Assembly: GCA_002345025.1 (NCBI GenBank) | Contig: DDUX01000070.1 | Coordinates: 14,823-78,822, forward strand | From: Candidatus Accumulibacter iunctus | Lineage (GTDB): Bacteria; Pseudomonadota; Gammaproteobacteria; Burkholderiales; Rhodocyclaceae | Direction of reading: 5' to 3' | DNA: 64,000 nt | In this document: piece by piece, positions 8,090 to 17,273 of the stretch | How positions within the stretch are numbered: the first letter of the stretch is position 1 | Layout of the letters: each line of letters begins with the position of its first letter | The notes under the pieces: model-generated | Database searches by the model: none | What the model was told of the DNA's origin: nothing | The model's input: the letters and a program-made list of their open reading frames with translations, nothing else | Made by a program: the position numbers and the translations under genes

Positions 8090-8899
8090 ATGGAAGCCGC
8101 TGCCGCCTGTGCCGAACTGATCCGCCAGGCCGACGGGCTACTGGTCACCGCCGGCGCCGGCATCGGCGTCGATTCGGGTCTGCCGGATTTTCGCGGGCCG
8201 CAGGGATTCTGGGGCGCCTACCCGGCACTCGGCCGCGCCCGCATCGGCTTCGAACAGATCGCCAACCCGGCCGCCTTTGCCGCCCGACCAGCGCTCGCCT
8301 GGGGTTTCTACGGCCATCGCCTGAACCTCTACCGCCGCACCGTGCCGCACGCCGGCTTCGCCATCCTGCGCCGGATCGGCGACGGCCTGCCGCAGGGTGC
8401 CTTCGTGTTCACCAGCAACGTCGACGGCCAGTTCCAGAAGGCGGGCTTCGCCGCCGAGCGGATCGTCGAGTGTCACGGATCGATCCATCACCTGCAATGC
8501 CTCGACGCCTGTCACGACGGCATCTGGCCGGCCGACGACTACCGGCCGCAGGTGGACGACGAGCAGTGCCTGCTGCGCTCGGACTTTCCGCGCTGCCCGC
8601 ACTGCCGGGCGATCGCGCGGCCGAACATCCTCATGTTCGGCGACTGCGGATGGCTGGCCGGACGCACCGACGCCCAGGAAACGCGCCTGCGCGACTGGCT
8701 GCGCGAAGTCGACCGCCTGGTCGTGATCGAGATCGGTGCCGGTACCAACATCCCGACGGTGCGCATGCTCGGCGAACGGAGCCGCGGCAGGCTGATCCGC
8801 ATCAACCCGAGCGAGCCGCAACTGCCGCCCGGCAGGGGCGTGTCGCTCGCTGCCGGTGGCCTCGTCGCTCTGCGCGCCATCGCCGGCTGCCTGGAATAG
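8090..8899 (+). CDS. SIR2-family NAD-dependent protein (sirtuin-like)
   Basis: Its ATG immediately follows the TAG of the radical SAM gene. The 269-residue protein has the NAD-binding GAGIGVDSGLPDFRG near residues 21-35, TSNVDG near 106 and the putative catalytic histidine in ECHGSIHH near 125. Zinc-type cysteines occur in LQCLDAC and CPHC, and EIGAGTNIPTVR follows near 215. TSN replaces the TQN of classical sirtuins and VDSG replaces AESG, features of a bacterial Sir2 subgroup. Likely activities are lysine deacylation or another NAD-consuming transfer; the substrate is unknown. Confidence 0.82.
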   Translation: MEAAAACAELIRQADGLLVTAGAGIGVDSGLPDFRGPQGFWGAYPALGRARIGFEQIANPAAFAARPALAWGFYGHRLNLYRRTVPHAGFAILRRIGDGLPQGAFVFTSNVDGQFQKAGFAAERIVECHGSIHHLQCLDACHDGIWPADDYRPQVDDEQCLLRSDFPRCPHCRAIARPNILMFGDCGWLAGRTDAQETRLRDWLREVDRLVVIEIGAGTNIPTVRMLGERSRGRLIRINPSEPQLPPGRGVSLAAGGLVALRAIAGCLE

Positions 8900-8950
8900 C
8901 CGCAACGCCGGCTGCCACCCCACCACTGCGAGCACCCGAGAGAACCCCGC

Positions 8951-10516
8951 ATGCGCAAGCTCCCCAAACTGCCGCGGCCGCTTGCCGCCAACCCTCCGGG
9001 CTGCCGCGGCGCGACGCTGCTGCTGGCGCTCTGCCTGCTTGCCGGCTGCGCCACGCGGGCTGCTGACGAAGGCGCCACCCGCCATCGCTGGACGCAGCTC
9101 GGACCGGACGGCCGCATCAGCCTGCGCAGCATCGTCGACGGTGTGGGCGACTGCCCGACGGCGGTCGTGGACGGCGCCCGCGTGCCGCTGCAGGTGCGCG
9201 CCGCCGCCACGGTGACCGGAGCGCCGCGGCCGTCGCCGGACAACCCGGCTTTCCGGCCGGACTTCGCCGTCACCACCTGCGAGGCGACGCTGCCGGCGAC
9301 GGCACGGCAGGCGAGCATCGGCGGCGATCCCCTGCCGATGCCGGTGAGCGACCCGCGCCGCATCATCATCGTCGGCGACACCGGCTGCCGCATCAAGGTA
9401 CCGGCCAGCGGCCCCGCCGACCCGATCCAGAACTGTGCCGGCACGAGCGACTGGCCATGGCCGCGGATCGCTGCCGCAGCGGCAGCGACGCAGCCCGATC
9501 TGGTGATTCATGTCGGCGACTACCACTACCGCGAGTACTGCGACGATCCGGCGCGCTGCCAGCCGCTGCGCGATCAGGGTGTCGTCGTCGGCTACGGCTG
9601 GGCGGGCTGGCAGGCCGACTTCCTTGCCCCGGCGACGCCTCTGCTGGCGGCGGCGCCGTGGATCGTCGTTCGCGGCAACCACGAGAACTGCGACCGCGGC
9701 GGCGAGGGGTGGATGCGCTTCCTGTCGCCGGTGCCCTACCGGCAATGCGGCAACCAGGCGTACAAGACCGCCAGCCAGTCGGTACTGGGCAACAATCTGA
9801 CTGCCGACGCATACCGGGTCGAGCTTGGCAAGCGGCTGACGCTGGTCGTCGCCGACAACGCCGCGTTCGCCGACTACCTGCCGCTGGCACAGACGCCGGA
9901 CGATCTCGCCATCCTGCAGCGTACGCTGCGGGCGCTGACGACGGCGCCGTCCGGGCGGCCGCTCTGGCTACTGATCCACAAGCCGCTCTGGTACGATCTG
10001 CTGCCAGCGGCAGCGCAGCCGAACGCGCTGCAGACCTTCGCTCGCAGCGGGCTACCGGCGAGCCTGCAGTTCGTCTTCGCGGGCCACGAGCACGCCTTCG
10101 CGACGCTCAACTTCGCCGCCAGCGCTGGGCGGCCGGCGCAGGTCATCGTCGGCGCCAGCGGCACGCAGCTCGAAGCCTTCGATCCACAGTCACCGCTTTA
10201 CGAAGGCGCCGCGCCCGGCAGCAAGGAGCAGGCGCTGCCCGACGCCAGGCTGCACGATGGCATCGCCGCCAGCAGCGGCATCGTCCTCAACCGCTACAGC
10301 TTCCTGCTGCTGGAACGTGCGGGCGATGGCTGGGACGGCACGCTGATCGATGCCGACGGCCGGGCGATCAGCCGCTGCCGCCTCGATGGCGACGGCAGGC
10401 AGATCGACTGCGGCTTTCCTGCACCGCCGCAGGCGCCACGCAGCGGCGCTCAGCCGTCCTGCTGCCGCGGGGCGTCGCGGCGAAACGGCAGGTGGGTGGC
10501 GGCCTCGTCGCGGTAG
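8951..10516 (+). CDS. Calcineurin-like metallophosphoesterase lipoprotein
   Basis: The 521-residue product begins with a basic, hydrophobic signal peptide ending in the lipobox LLAGC near residue 34, so it should be lipid-anchored facing the periplasm. Metallophosphoesterase motifs follow in order: VGDTG (~142), HVGDYHYRE (~186), RGNHENC (~240), HKPLW (~345) and GHEHAF (~378). These supply the dinuclear metal site of a phosphatase or nuclease of the purple acid phosphatase/calcineurin superfamily. The last 67 bp overlap the 3' end of the convergent FemAB-like gene. The substrate is not predictable. Confidence 0.85.
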   Translation: MRKLPKLPRPLAANPPGCRGATLLLALCLLAGCATRAADEGATRHRWTQLGPDGRISLRSIVDGVGDCPTAVVDGARVPLQVRAAATVTGAPRPSPDNPAFRPDFAVTTCEATLPATARQASIGGDPLPMPVSDPRRIIIVGDTGCRIKVPASGPADPIQNCAGTSDWPWPRIAAAAAATQPDLVIHVGDYHYREYCDDPARCQPLRDQGVVVGYGWAGWQADFLAPATPLLAAAPWIVVRGNHENCDRGGEGWMRFLSPVPYRQCGNQAYKTASQSVLGNNLTADAYRVELGKRLTLVVADNAAFADYLPLAQTPDDLAILQRTLRALTTAPSGRPLWLLIHKPLWYDLLPAAAQPNALQTFARSGLPASLQFVFAGHEHAFATLNFAASAGRPAQVIVGASGTQLEAFDPQSPLYEGAAPGSKEQALPDARLHDGIAASSGIVLNRYSFLLLERAGDGWDGTLIDADGRAISRCRLDGDGRQIDCGFPAPPQAPRSGAQPSCCRGASRRNGRWVAASSR

Positions 10517-11616
10517 GCGGCAACTGCTTCCTCTTGCTGTGCCAGATGGCGGGCCAGCATGCGGCGCATCGCGGGGTCGGCGATCCAGTGCGCCGAACGG
10601 ACGAGGGTCGGCTCGAAGCCACGCGCAAGCTTGTGCTCGCCGCCGGCTCCCGGCTCGAAGGATCGCAGTCCGTGCCGTAGGCAGTAGTCGATTCCCTGGT
10701 GGAAACAGAGCTCGAAGTGGAGGCCGGGGTGGTCGCCGCTGCAGCCCCAGTAGCGACCGAAGAGGACCTGATCGCTGCGAAAGCAGATCGCCACGGCGAC
10801 CGGGACACGCTGCGCGCGCGCGATGAAGACGACCATCCGCTGTCCGAGCGCCGCCGCCAGATCGGCGAAGCAGGCGACCGAGAAGGCGGCGTGGTTGTTG
10901 AACCGGTCGAAGGTGCCGGCATAGAGGGCGTGCAGGAGCGGCCACTCGGCGGCTTCGATCTGGTCGCCGTGGCGCGTCTCGATCGTCAGCCCGCTCTCTG
11001 CCACACGCCGGCGTTCGGCGCGTACCTTGCGCCGCTTGGCAGAACTGAAGCTCGCCAGATAGCCGTCGAAGTCACCACAGCCGGGATCGTGCCAGTGAAA
11101 CTGGACATCGTGACTGAGCAGGAGGCCCGCGTCCTGCAGCAGGCTTGCCTCCTGCTCGCCCGGCAGCGCGACGTGCCATGAGGAAGCGCCGAGCCGGCTG
11201 ACCAGCGTCTTCGCGCCGGCGACGAGCGCCTGCCGCACGGCCGGCGCCTGCGCATCGTCGCGCAGCAGCAGGCGCGGCCCGGCGGCCGGCGTGTGCGGCA
11301 GGCAGCTCATCAGCTTCGGGTAGTAGGGGCGGCCGAGCTGGCGATACGCCGCCGCCCATGCCCAGTCGTGGATGAAGTCGCCGTGTGAATGGCCCTTGCC
11401 ATACAGCGGCAGCAGGCCGACGACGGTGCCGCCGGCATCGCTCGCCAGCAGGTGGCATGGCGTCCAGCCACCGCCGGCAGCCGCTCCGTGCGCCTCGAGA
11501 ATCCGCAGGTAGTCGGCGTTGAGGAAGGGATGAGCGGACGGAGCCAGCCGCTCCCAGACCTGGCGCGCAATGTTGCCGGCCGACGAGGTGCTGCTGAGCG
11601 AGACGCTGGAAGGCAA
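10450..11616 (-). CDS. FemAB/GNAT-like peptidoglycan-biosynthesis family protein
   Basis: The 388-residue product resembles the DUF482/FemAB-like family with a duplicated GNAT fold: HPFLNADYLRILEAHGA near the start, then WHVALPGEQE, SSAKRRKVRAERRRV and HFELCFHQGIDYCL, ending with FEPGAGGEHKLARGF. Such proteins are annotated as putative peptidoglycan-bridge or aminoacyl-transfer enzymes, but few have been tested. I place the start at TTG 11616 because it has CGGAG just upstream and gives the usual family N-terminus; the open frame continues far upstream only as antisense of pepD. The gene is divergent from pepD and convergent with the phosphoesterase. Confidence 0.72.
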   Translation of the reverse strand: MPSSVSLSSTSSAGNIARQVWERLAPSAHPFLNADYLRILEAHGAAAGGGWTPCHLLASDAGGTVVGLLPLYGKGHSHGDFIHDWAWAAAYRQLGRPYYPKLMSCLPHTPAAGPRLLLRDDAQAPAVRQALVAGAKTLVSRLGASSWHVALPGEQEASLLQDAGLLLSHDVQFHWHDPGCGDFDGYLASFSSAKRRKVRAERRRVAESGLTIETRHGDQIEAAEWPLLHALYAGTFDRFNNHAAFSVACFADLAAALGQRMVVFIARAQRVPVAVAICFRSDQVLFGRYWGCSGDHPGLHFELCFHQGIDYCLRHGLRSFEPGAGGEHKLARGFEPTLVRSAHWIADPAMRRMLARHLAQQEEAVAAYRDEAATHLPFRRDAPRQQDG

Positions 11617-11895
11617 GAGTGGCTCCGGAACATGGCGGATGGCGGACCGACAGCCGCGCAGGACGACGGCCCGGAGCGACCACCAGCGTCGACCCGGGCA
11701 GCGAATGTTGCCACAAGCCGCGGCAGGATGGTGACTGCGGCTGCGACACAGCGCCCTGCCGGGTTCATCACCATCCGCGCCGCCCGGCAAGCGGCCACGC
11801 GGCAACGGCAACGGTGGCAGTGAAGCACGCTTTTGCGTATGCTGCTCGCCACCCGGCAGCCGGCAGCTGCCGTCCCCAACCCAGGGAGCCGCCGC

Positions 11896-13413
11896 ATGAG
11901 GCCTGCAACGATCGACTCCATCGATACCACTTTCTCCGACCTGCAACCGGCGGCCGTCTGGCAGCACTTCGCAACGCTCTGCCAGACGCCACGCCAGCCC
12001 AAGTGCGAAGGGCGGCTGCGCGACCGGCTCCGGCAATGGGCTGGCGACCGGGACCTGACGACGATCGTCGACGCTACCGGCAACCTCCTGATCCGCAAGC
12101 GAGCGAGCAGCGGCAGCGAGCAGGCGCCCGGCGTCGTCCTGCAGGCGCACCTCGACATGGTCTGTCAGAAGACGCCGTTGAGCCAGCACGATTTTGCCCG
12201 CGACCCGATCCGGCCACGCCGTCGCGACGGCTGGCTGGTCGCCGAGGAGACGACGCTCGGCGCCGACAACGGCATCGGCGTCGCGCTGATCCTCGCGGCG
12301 CTGGCGGATTCGTCGTTGCAGCATGGGCCGCTCGAGGCGCTGCTGACGGTCGATGAGGAAGCCGGAATGGGCGGCGCGCATGGCCTGGCGCCAAGCCTCC
12401 TGCGCGGACGGTTGCTGCTCAACCTCGACACCGAGGAGTGGGGTGAGTTCTTCGTCGGCTGCGCCGGCGGGCTGGACGTGAACGTGCGCCGGCCAGGAAA
12501 GGCACGCGGGCTGCCGGCTGCGTGCGAGATCTGGCGGATCGAACTGCAGGGCCTGCGTGGCGGGCACTCGGGGGTCGACATTCATCTCCAGCGGGGCAAT
12601 GCCATCAAGCTGCTGGTGCGCGTGCTGCGCGACCTGGAGCGTCGCTGGCCGCTGCATCTGGTCGAACTGGCAGGCGGGTCGGCCCGCAACTCGCTGCCAC
12701 GCGAAGCATCGGCGACACTGGCGCTGCCGGCCGGGCTGGGCGATGCGCTGGCCACCAGCCTGAACGACTGGCAGGCCGTGCTGCGCCAGGAACTGCTGGG
12801 CGTCGATGAGGGCCTGCGAATCGACTGCGCTGCTGCCGCTGCCGAGCGGACGCTCGACACCGCCGAGCAGGCGATCTGGCTGGCTTCGCTGCACGCTGCG
12901 CCGCACGGCGTCCGGCGGTACAGCCTGCACCTGCCGGGCGTCGTCGAGACGTCGAACAACCTCGGCATGGTGGCGATCACCGCCGACGAGGCTGCGTGCA
13001 ACTTCATGGTGCGCTCGCTGCTCGACAGCGGCAGTGATGCGCTGGCCGACGAGATCGTCAGTCTCTTTGCCCTCTCCGCAACGACCGCCGCGAAGACGGG
13101 CCACTATCCGGGCTGGGAGCCAAGGCCCGGATCACCGCTGCTGGCCCTCTGCAGGTCAGTTTTCCAGCGGGAGTTCGGCCACGAGTCGAAGGTGCAGGTG
13201 ATCCACGCCGGTCTCGAGTGCGGCCTGATCGGCGCCCGTTACCCGGAGCTGGACATGCTTTCCTTCGGGCCGACGATCCGCGGCGCACACGCACCCGGCG
13301 AGCGCGTCGAGATCGCCTCCGTCGGTCATGCCTGGCGGCTGCTGACGGCGATTCTCGCCGCCATCGCCGCGGCGCCGGCTGGCGCGGCAGTGCCGGCGAT
13401 ACCGCCGCGATGA
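11896..13413 (+). CDS. pepD: Cytosol non-specific dipeptidase (aminoacyl-histidine dipeptidase, M20C)
   Basis: From ATG 11896 the protein has 505 residues, close to the ~485 usual for PepD. Zinc-site motifs are visible: LQAHLDMVCQK (~84), the bridging aspartate in TLGADNGIGVA (~120), the catalytic glutamates in LTVDEEAGMGGA (~152) and HAGLECGL (~435). RGGHSGVDI (~224) marks the dimerisation/lid domain. It hydrolyses dipeptides, including Xaa-His, in the cytoplasm. Its stop overlaps the start of the next small gene by 4 nt (ATGA), so the two are coupled. Confidence 0.92.
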   Translation: MRPATIDSIDTTFSDLQPAAVWQHFATLCQTPRQPKCEGRLRDRLRQWAGDRDLTTIVDATGNLLIRKRASSGSEQAPGVVLQAHLDMVCQKTPLSQHDFARDPIRPRRRDGWLVAEETTLGADNGIGVALILAALADSSLQHGPLEALLTVDEEAGMGGAHGLAPSLLRGRLLLNLDTEEWGEFFVGCAGGLDVNVRRPGKARGLPAACEIWRIELQGLRGGHSGVDIHLQRGNAIKLLVRVLRDLERRWPLHLVELAGGSARNSLPREASATLALPAGLGDALATSLNDWQAVLRQELLGVDEGLRIDCAAAAAERTLDTAEQAIWLASLHAAPHGVRRYSLHLPGVVETSNNLGMVAITADEAACNFMVRSLLDSGSDALADEIVSLFALSATTAAKTGHYPGWEPRPGSPLLALCRSVFQREFGHESKVQVIHAGLECGLIGARYPELDMLSFGPTIRGAHAPGERVEIASVGHAWRLLTAILAAIAAAPAGAAVPAIPPR

Positions 13414-13622
13414 ACAGCGACGACCTGCCGCTGCTGCTGAGCTGGCGCATGCCCTACGGCAGGTATCAGGGGCGGCCGCTCGCCGACCTGCCCGGCAACT
13501 ACCTCAACTGGTTCGCCCGGCGGGGCTTTCCGCCGGGCAAGCTGGGCCAGCTTCTCGCACTGATGCACGAACTGGACCACAACGGACTGTCCTCGCTGCT
13601 CGATCCGCTGCGGCAGCGCTGA
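13410..13622 (+). CDS. DUF3820 family small protein
   Basis: The 70-residue protein starts with ATG inside the pepD stop (ATGA). It carries MPYGRYQGRPLADLP, then YLNWFARRGFPPGKLGQ, the signature of DUF3820, which is sometimes annotated as a quorum-sensing-regulated virulence factor. The fold is related to nuclease-associated single-domain proteins, but no activity is established. Coupling to pepD is the only contextual clue. Confidence 0.8.
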   Translation: MNSDDLPLLLSWRMPYGRYQGRPLADLPGNYLNWFARRGFPPGKLGQLLALMHELDHNGLSSLLDPLRQR

Positions 13623-13788
13623 CGCCGCTCTGCTCGAGGCGGACCGGTGGCAGCGGGATGATTGCGGCGTCGCGAACCGCGAACTTGCCGCTATCTCGCA
13701 TCGCCATCGCCTTTTCACGCGCAATAGCGCGTATGCTCGAGCGGGCCACATCCGGCAAACAACTGCAGCAACGCAAGAGGAGCAATCC

Positions 13789-13926
13789 ATGGCCAAGAGT
13801 CAATTACGCGGCAACCGCGAAGCAAAGAAACCGAAGCAGCCGCAGAAACCCGCTGCGCCGACAACGCCTTTCGGTGGGACATCGTCGGCATCGAGTTCAC
13901 CGGCGCCGGACGTCCGCAAGAAATGA
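13789..13926 (+). CDS. Small basic conserved protein, 45 residues
   Basis: ATG 13789 has AGAGGAGC at good spacing. The protein begins MAKSQLRGNREAKKPKQ, is very Lys-rich at first, then Pro/Ser/Ala-rich, and ends DVRKK. It has no membrane segment or cysteine. I recall similar short MAK-QLR-N-EAKKPK proteins in other Betaproteobacteria, which supports it as real, but no function is known. The basic, disordered composition would suit nucleic-acid or ribosome binding; this is speculation. Confidence 0.7.
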   Translation: MAKSQLRGNREAKKPKQPQKPAAPTTPFGGTSSASSSPAPDVRKK

Positions 13927-14043
13927 TCTCCCATGCGCCTGCTGGCCGGTGGCCGTGAACGGCGGCCGGCCAGGCACGGCGCAAGCGGAGTGGCAAACGT
14001 GCCGCGCAGTTCTGCCGCGATGAGCTGAACGGCAACAGGCCGT

Positions 14044-15435
14044 TCACAGAACCTGGTTGAGCAGCCGGTCGGCGCGCGTGCGCGCCAGTCGTTTGAGAAT
14101 CCGCTGCACCGGCTCGGGGTAGCTGGCGATCGGCTCGAGCGAACGGTGATGGTCGAGGCGGCGGCAATGCAGCAGGATTCGCTCGAGTTCCGCCCGCTGC
14201 TGGCCGACCAGCGAGCCCTGCGGATCGTGGATCAGCAGGCCGTTTTCGAGGTCCAGACGCCAGGCACGCGGGTTGAGGTTGCTGCCGGTAATCAGCGCGT
14301 AGTCATCGTCTACGAGCAGCCCCTTGAGGTGATAGGTGTGGTTCTCGTGCCGCCAGAGGCGCAGATCAAGCAGACCACGGTCGACGGCTCCCTGATGCTG
14401 CTTGCAGAAGCGACGCAGGTTGGCCTCGTAGAGATAGGGCAGCGCGCCAATCGTCGTGAAGGGCTCGTTGGCAGGGATGTAGAAGTCGTTGGCCGTCTTG
14501 TCGCCGACGACGATCGTCACCCGGCAGCCCTGGCCGATTCTGGCTTCGATCGCCCGGCGCAGCTGGCCCGGAAGATTGAAATAGGGCGTGAACAGCAGCA
14601 GTTCCCGTCGCGCACGCTGGATCAGTTGCAGGATGACGCGATTGAGTTCGTTGTCGCGCGCGCCAAAACCGAGCAGCGGCGTGATGCGCAGTTCCCCCTC
14701 GCCCGCCGCCGAAGCGACGACGCTGTAGCGGGCTTTCGCCAGCACGCGGCGAAAACGGCTGATCGCAGGACGCAGCGCAGCCGTCTTCTGCCGTGGTTCG
14801 CAATCGACCGGCGACACCGCCGCGCTGTTGCCGAGAACGCGCGTCATCAGGGCCGCCATGCTGTCGGCCAGCGCGCGGCTGCTGATCAGGTGGTAACGAT
14901 CGAGCCGGTAGCGATCACCGCGATGCAGGTAGACGTCGTTGAGGCTGGCTCCGCTGTAGAGAACGCTGTCGTCGATGACGAAGCCCTTCAGGTGCATGAC
15001 GCCCATCCACTCGCGTGCCTGCACCGGCACGCCGTGGATCGGCACCCCCGGTCCATGCCGACGCGCCATTTCGGTATACAGCGCGGCGTTGCCGGCGCTG
15101 GCCGCCTTGCCGACGAGTCCGCGCTGCGCCCGGTGCCAGTCGACAAAGATGGCGATCTGCAACTCGGGATGCGCCGCCCGCGCGGCGTAGATCGCCTCGA
15201 GCACCTCGCGCCCGGCGGCATCGTCCTGCAGGTAGAGCGCTGCCAGGATGATCCGCCGGCGCGCCAGTGCGATGTGCTCGAGCAGCGCGCTGCGGAAGTC
15301 GGCCGGGCTGGCGAGGGTGCGCACGTCGGCAGCCGCCACCGCGACTCCCGGCAGGCCGGCGAGCGCCAGTTGCCAGCGACGGCCGCGCAGGCGCTGCATG
15401 GCAGACGCCAGGGTCGAGCGGACGGCAAGCTGCAT
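14044..15435 (-). CDS. pssA: CDP-diacylglycerol-serine O-phosphatidyltransferase (PssA, phospholipase D type)
   Basis: The 463-residue protein aligns by eye along its length with E. coli PssA (~451 residues): DFRSALLEHI, DWHRAQRGLVG, DDSVLYSGASLNDVYLH, YFNLPGQLRRAI, GDKTANDFYIP, TGSNLNPRAWRLDLENGLL. Both HKD-type sites are present, HLKGFVIDDS and HLKGLLVDDD. The enzyme makes phosphatidylserine from CDP-diacylglycerol and serine at the inner face of the membrane, the first step to phosphatidylethanolamine. Cardiolipin synthases share the fold, but the sequence is closer to PssA. Confidence 0.9.
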   Translation of the reverse strand: MQLAVRSTLASAMQRLRGRRWQLALAGLPGVAVAAADVRTLASPADFRSALLEHIALARRRIILAALYLQDDAAGREVLEAIYAARAAHPELQIAIFVDWHRAQRGLVGKAASAGNAALYTEMARRHGPGVPIHGVPVQAREWMGVMHLKGFVIDDSVLYSGASLNDVYLHRGDRYRLDRYHLISSRALADSMAALMTRVLGNSAAVSPVDCEPRQKTAALRPAISRFRRVLAKARYSVVASAAGEGELRITPLLGFGARDNELNRVILQLIQRARRELLLFTPYFNLPGQLRRAIEARIGQGCRVTIVVGDKTANDFYIPANEPFTTIGALPYLYEANLRRFCKQHQGAVDRGLLDLRLWRHENHTYHLKGLLVDDDYALITGSNLNPRAWRLDLENGLLIHDPQGSLVGQQRAELERILLHCRRLDHHRSLEPIASYPEPVQRILKRLARTRADRLLNQVL

Positions 15436-15524
15436 GGTGGCGGCTCAGCCCGGCAGCGGCAGCGGTGGCAACGACGCCGGCCCACCGTTGCCGCTGCCGC
15501 GGTCGAGCTCTGCCGGCCCCGCCA

Positions 15525-15713
15525 CTAGCGCTGCCCCCGGCCACGATCGCCGGTACCCGGGGCAAGAAACATGCCGATACCGAGCAGGATCAGCAGCAAG
15601 GGCCACCAGGTGCTCAGCAGGCGCGCGAAATCGACCTGCAGCAGGCCAAGATTGATCGCCAGAGCGAGTGCACCGATCAGGATCAGTGCGATGGCGCCAA
15701 AGTTTCCCCTCAT
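15525..15713 (-). CDS. Small two-helix membrane protein (LiaI/LiaF-like N-terminal domain, DUF5668)
   Basis: This 62-residue protein starts at ATG 15713 with GGAG 9 nt upstream. It consists of two hydrophobic helices separated by a short turn (IALILIGALALAINLGLL and TWWPLLLILLGIGMFL), the arrangement of the LiaI-LiaF-like domain. It ends in a short basic tail. The role is unknown; relatives appear in envelope-stress modules, but no such partner is adjacent. Confidence 0.75.
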   Translation of the reverse strand: MRGNFGAIALILIGALALAINLGLLQVDFARLLSTWWPLLLILLGIGMFLAPGTGDRGRGQR

Positions 15714-15800
15714 CTTCGATTCTCCGGTAGCAGCCAGACCGACGCCGACGCGCCGGCGGCAAGAAGGCCGTTCGCCCGCCGACGCTGCAGCAGCCGTCGC

Positions 15801-17243
15801 TCAGGGCACATACTGATCGAGGTACGCGTTGACCGCCATTCCCCCCAGTTGGCCAACATCCCGCGAGGATTCCTGGATGCGTGCCTGTTGCGCAGCCGGA
15901 AAGCGGCGGGCAAGATTGGTCATGAACTTGTCGACGAGCACCGGAATGCCTTCGGCGCGCCGCCGGCAGTGCCCGAGCGGGTACTCGACGGTGACCTCCG
16001 GCGTCCGGCCGCCATCGGCGAAGAAGACCTGCAGCGCGTTGGCGATCGAACGCTTGCCCGGATCGAGATAGTCGGCCGAGAACCTCGGCTCTTCGCTCAC
16101 GACCATCCTTGCCCGCAACAGGTCGATGCGCGGATCCGCCGCCACGTCGTCCTCGTAGTCTGCAGCCGTCAGGCGGCCCCTGAGCAGGGCGACTGCGACC
16201 ATGTACTGCAGGCAGTGGTCGCGGTCGGCGGGATTGTGCAATGGCCCCCGCTTGTCGATGATGCGCAGCGCCGACTCGTGCGTGCGGATGAACACGCGCT
16301 CGATCGCCTCCCACCGCCCGGCGACCTGCGGGTGCAGTTCGAGAGCACACTCGACCGCCGTCTGGGCATGGAACTCGGCCGGAAAACTGATCTTGAAGAG
16401 GATGTTCTCGATCACGTAGCTGCCGTAGGCGCGTGGCAGGCGAAACGTCTGGCCACGGAAAAGCACGTCATAGAAGCCCCAGCCCGGTGCCGTCAGCACC
16501 GCCGGGTAGCCCATCTCGCCCTGCCGCGACAGCAGGGCGAGAAAGACGCCGCGAGCCGTCGCGTCGCCGGCCGCCCAGGACTTGCGCGAGCCGGTATTCG
16601 GCGCGTGGCGGTAGCTGCGCAGCGGCTGGCCATCGACGAAGGCCTGCGAGACCGCGTTGATGATGTGACCGCGATCGCCACCGAGCAACCAGGTGCACAC
16701 CGCCGCCGTCGCCACCTTGACGAGGACCACGTGATCGAGGCCGACGCGATTGAAGCTGTTTTCGAGCGCCAGGATTCCCTGGATCTCGTAGGCCTTGACC
16801 ATCGCCTCGAGCACCTGCCGCATCAGCAGCGGCGCCTCGCCCTGCGCCACCCGAGTACGCGACAGCCAGTCGGCAGTGGCGAGAATGCCGCCGAGGTTGT
16901 CGGAAGGGTGGCCCCATTCGGCGGCCAGCCAGGTGTCGTTGAAGTCGAGCCAGCGGATCATGGTGCCGATGTTGAATGCCGCCCGCACCGGATCGAGCCG
17001 GTAGTCGGTACCGGGAACGCAGGCGCCATGCGGCACCTCGGTGCCGGCAACGATCGGTCCGAGCAACCTGCTGCAGGCCGGATAGTCGAGCGCCTCGAGC
17101 GCGCAGCCCAGCGCATCGAGCAGGCAATAGCGCGCGGTCTCGACGGCAGCGCGCGAGTCGATCCGGAAGTTCAGGACGTAGTCGGCGATGTCGACCAGGA
17201 CGCGGTCGGGATCGGGGCGGCTGGCGGGAATTCGTGTCGTCAT
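15801..17243 (-). CDS. prpD: 2-methylcitrate dehydratase (MmgE/PrpD family)
   Basis: The 480-residue product matches PrpD throughout: [62 protein letters not shown] and [10 protein letters not shown]. It dehydrates 2-methylcitrate to 2-methylaconitate in propionate breakdown by the methylcitrate cycle. It lies 30 bp downstream of prpC on the same strand. The pathway thus uses the PrpD enzyme rather than the AcnD/PrpF pair seen in some relatives. prpB, the methylisocitrate lyase gene, is not in the window. Confidence 0.93.
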   Translation of the reverse strand: MTTRIPASRPDPDRVLVDIADYVLNFRIDSRAAVETARYCLLDALGCALEALDYPACSRLLGPIVAGTEVPHGACVPGTDYRLDPVRAAFNIGTMIRWLDFNDTWLAAEWGHPSDNLGGILATADWLSRTRVAQGEAPLLMRQVLEAMVKAYEIQGILALENSFNRVGLDHVVLVKVATAAVCTWLLGGDRGHIINAVSQAFVDGQPLRSYRHAPNTGSRKSWAAGDATARGVFLALLSRQGEMGYPAVLTAPGWGFYDVLFRGQTFRLPRAYGSYVIENILFKISFPAEFHAQTAVECALELHPQVAGRWEAIERVFIRTHESALRIIDKRGPLHNPADRDHCLQYMVAVALLRGRLTAADYEDDVAADPRIDLLRARMVVSEEPRFSADYLDPGKRSIANALQVFFADGGRTPEVTVEYPLGHCRRRAEGIPVLVDKFMTNLARRFPAAQQARIQESSRDVGQLGGMAVNAYLDQYVP

Positions 17244-17273
17244 CGCGCGGCCTCGCTTCCTCCTGGCAGCTTG

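Noticed and set aside
11617..13104. Upstream extension of the FemAB-like frame by ~500 codons
   Set aside because: The extension is antisense to pepD and has no similarity; the family N-terminus begins at 11616.
13717..13732. ACGCGC-AATA-GCGCGT inverted repeat before the 45-residue gene
   Set aside because: Only 6 bp in GC-rich DNA, expected by chance; no repeat elsewhere or nearby regulator.
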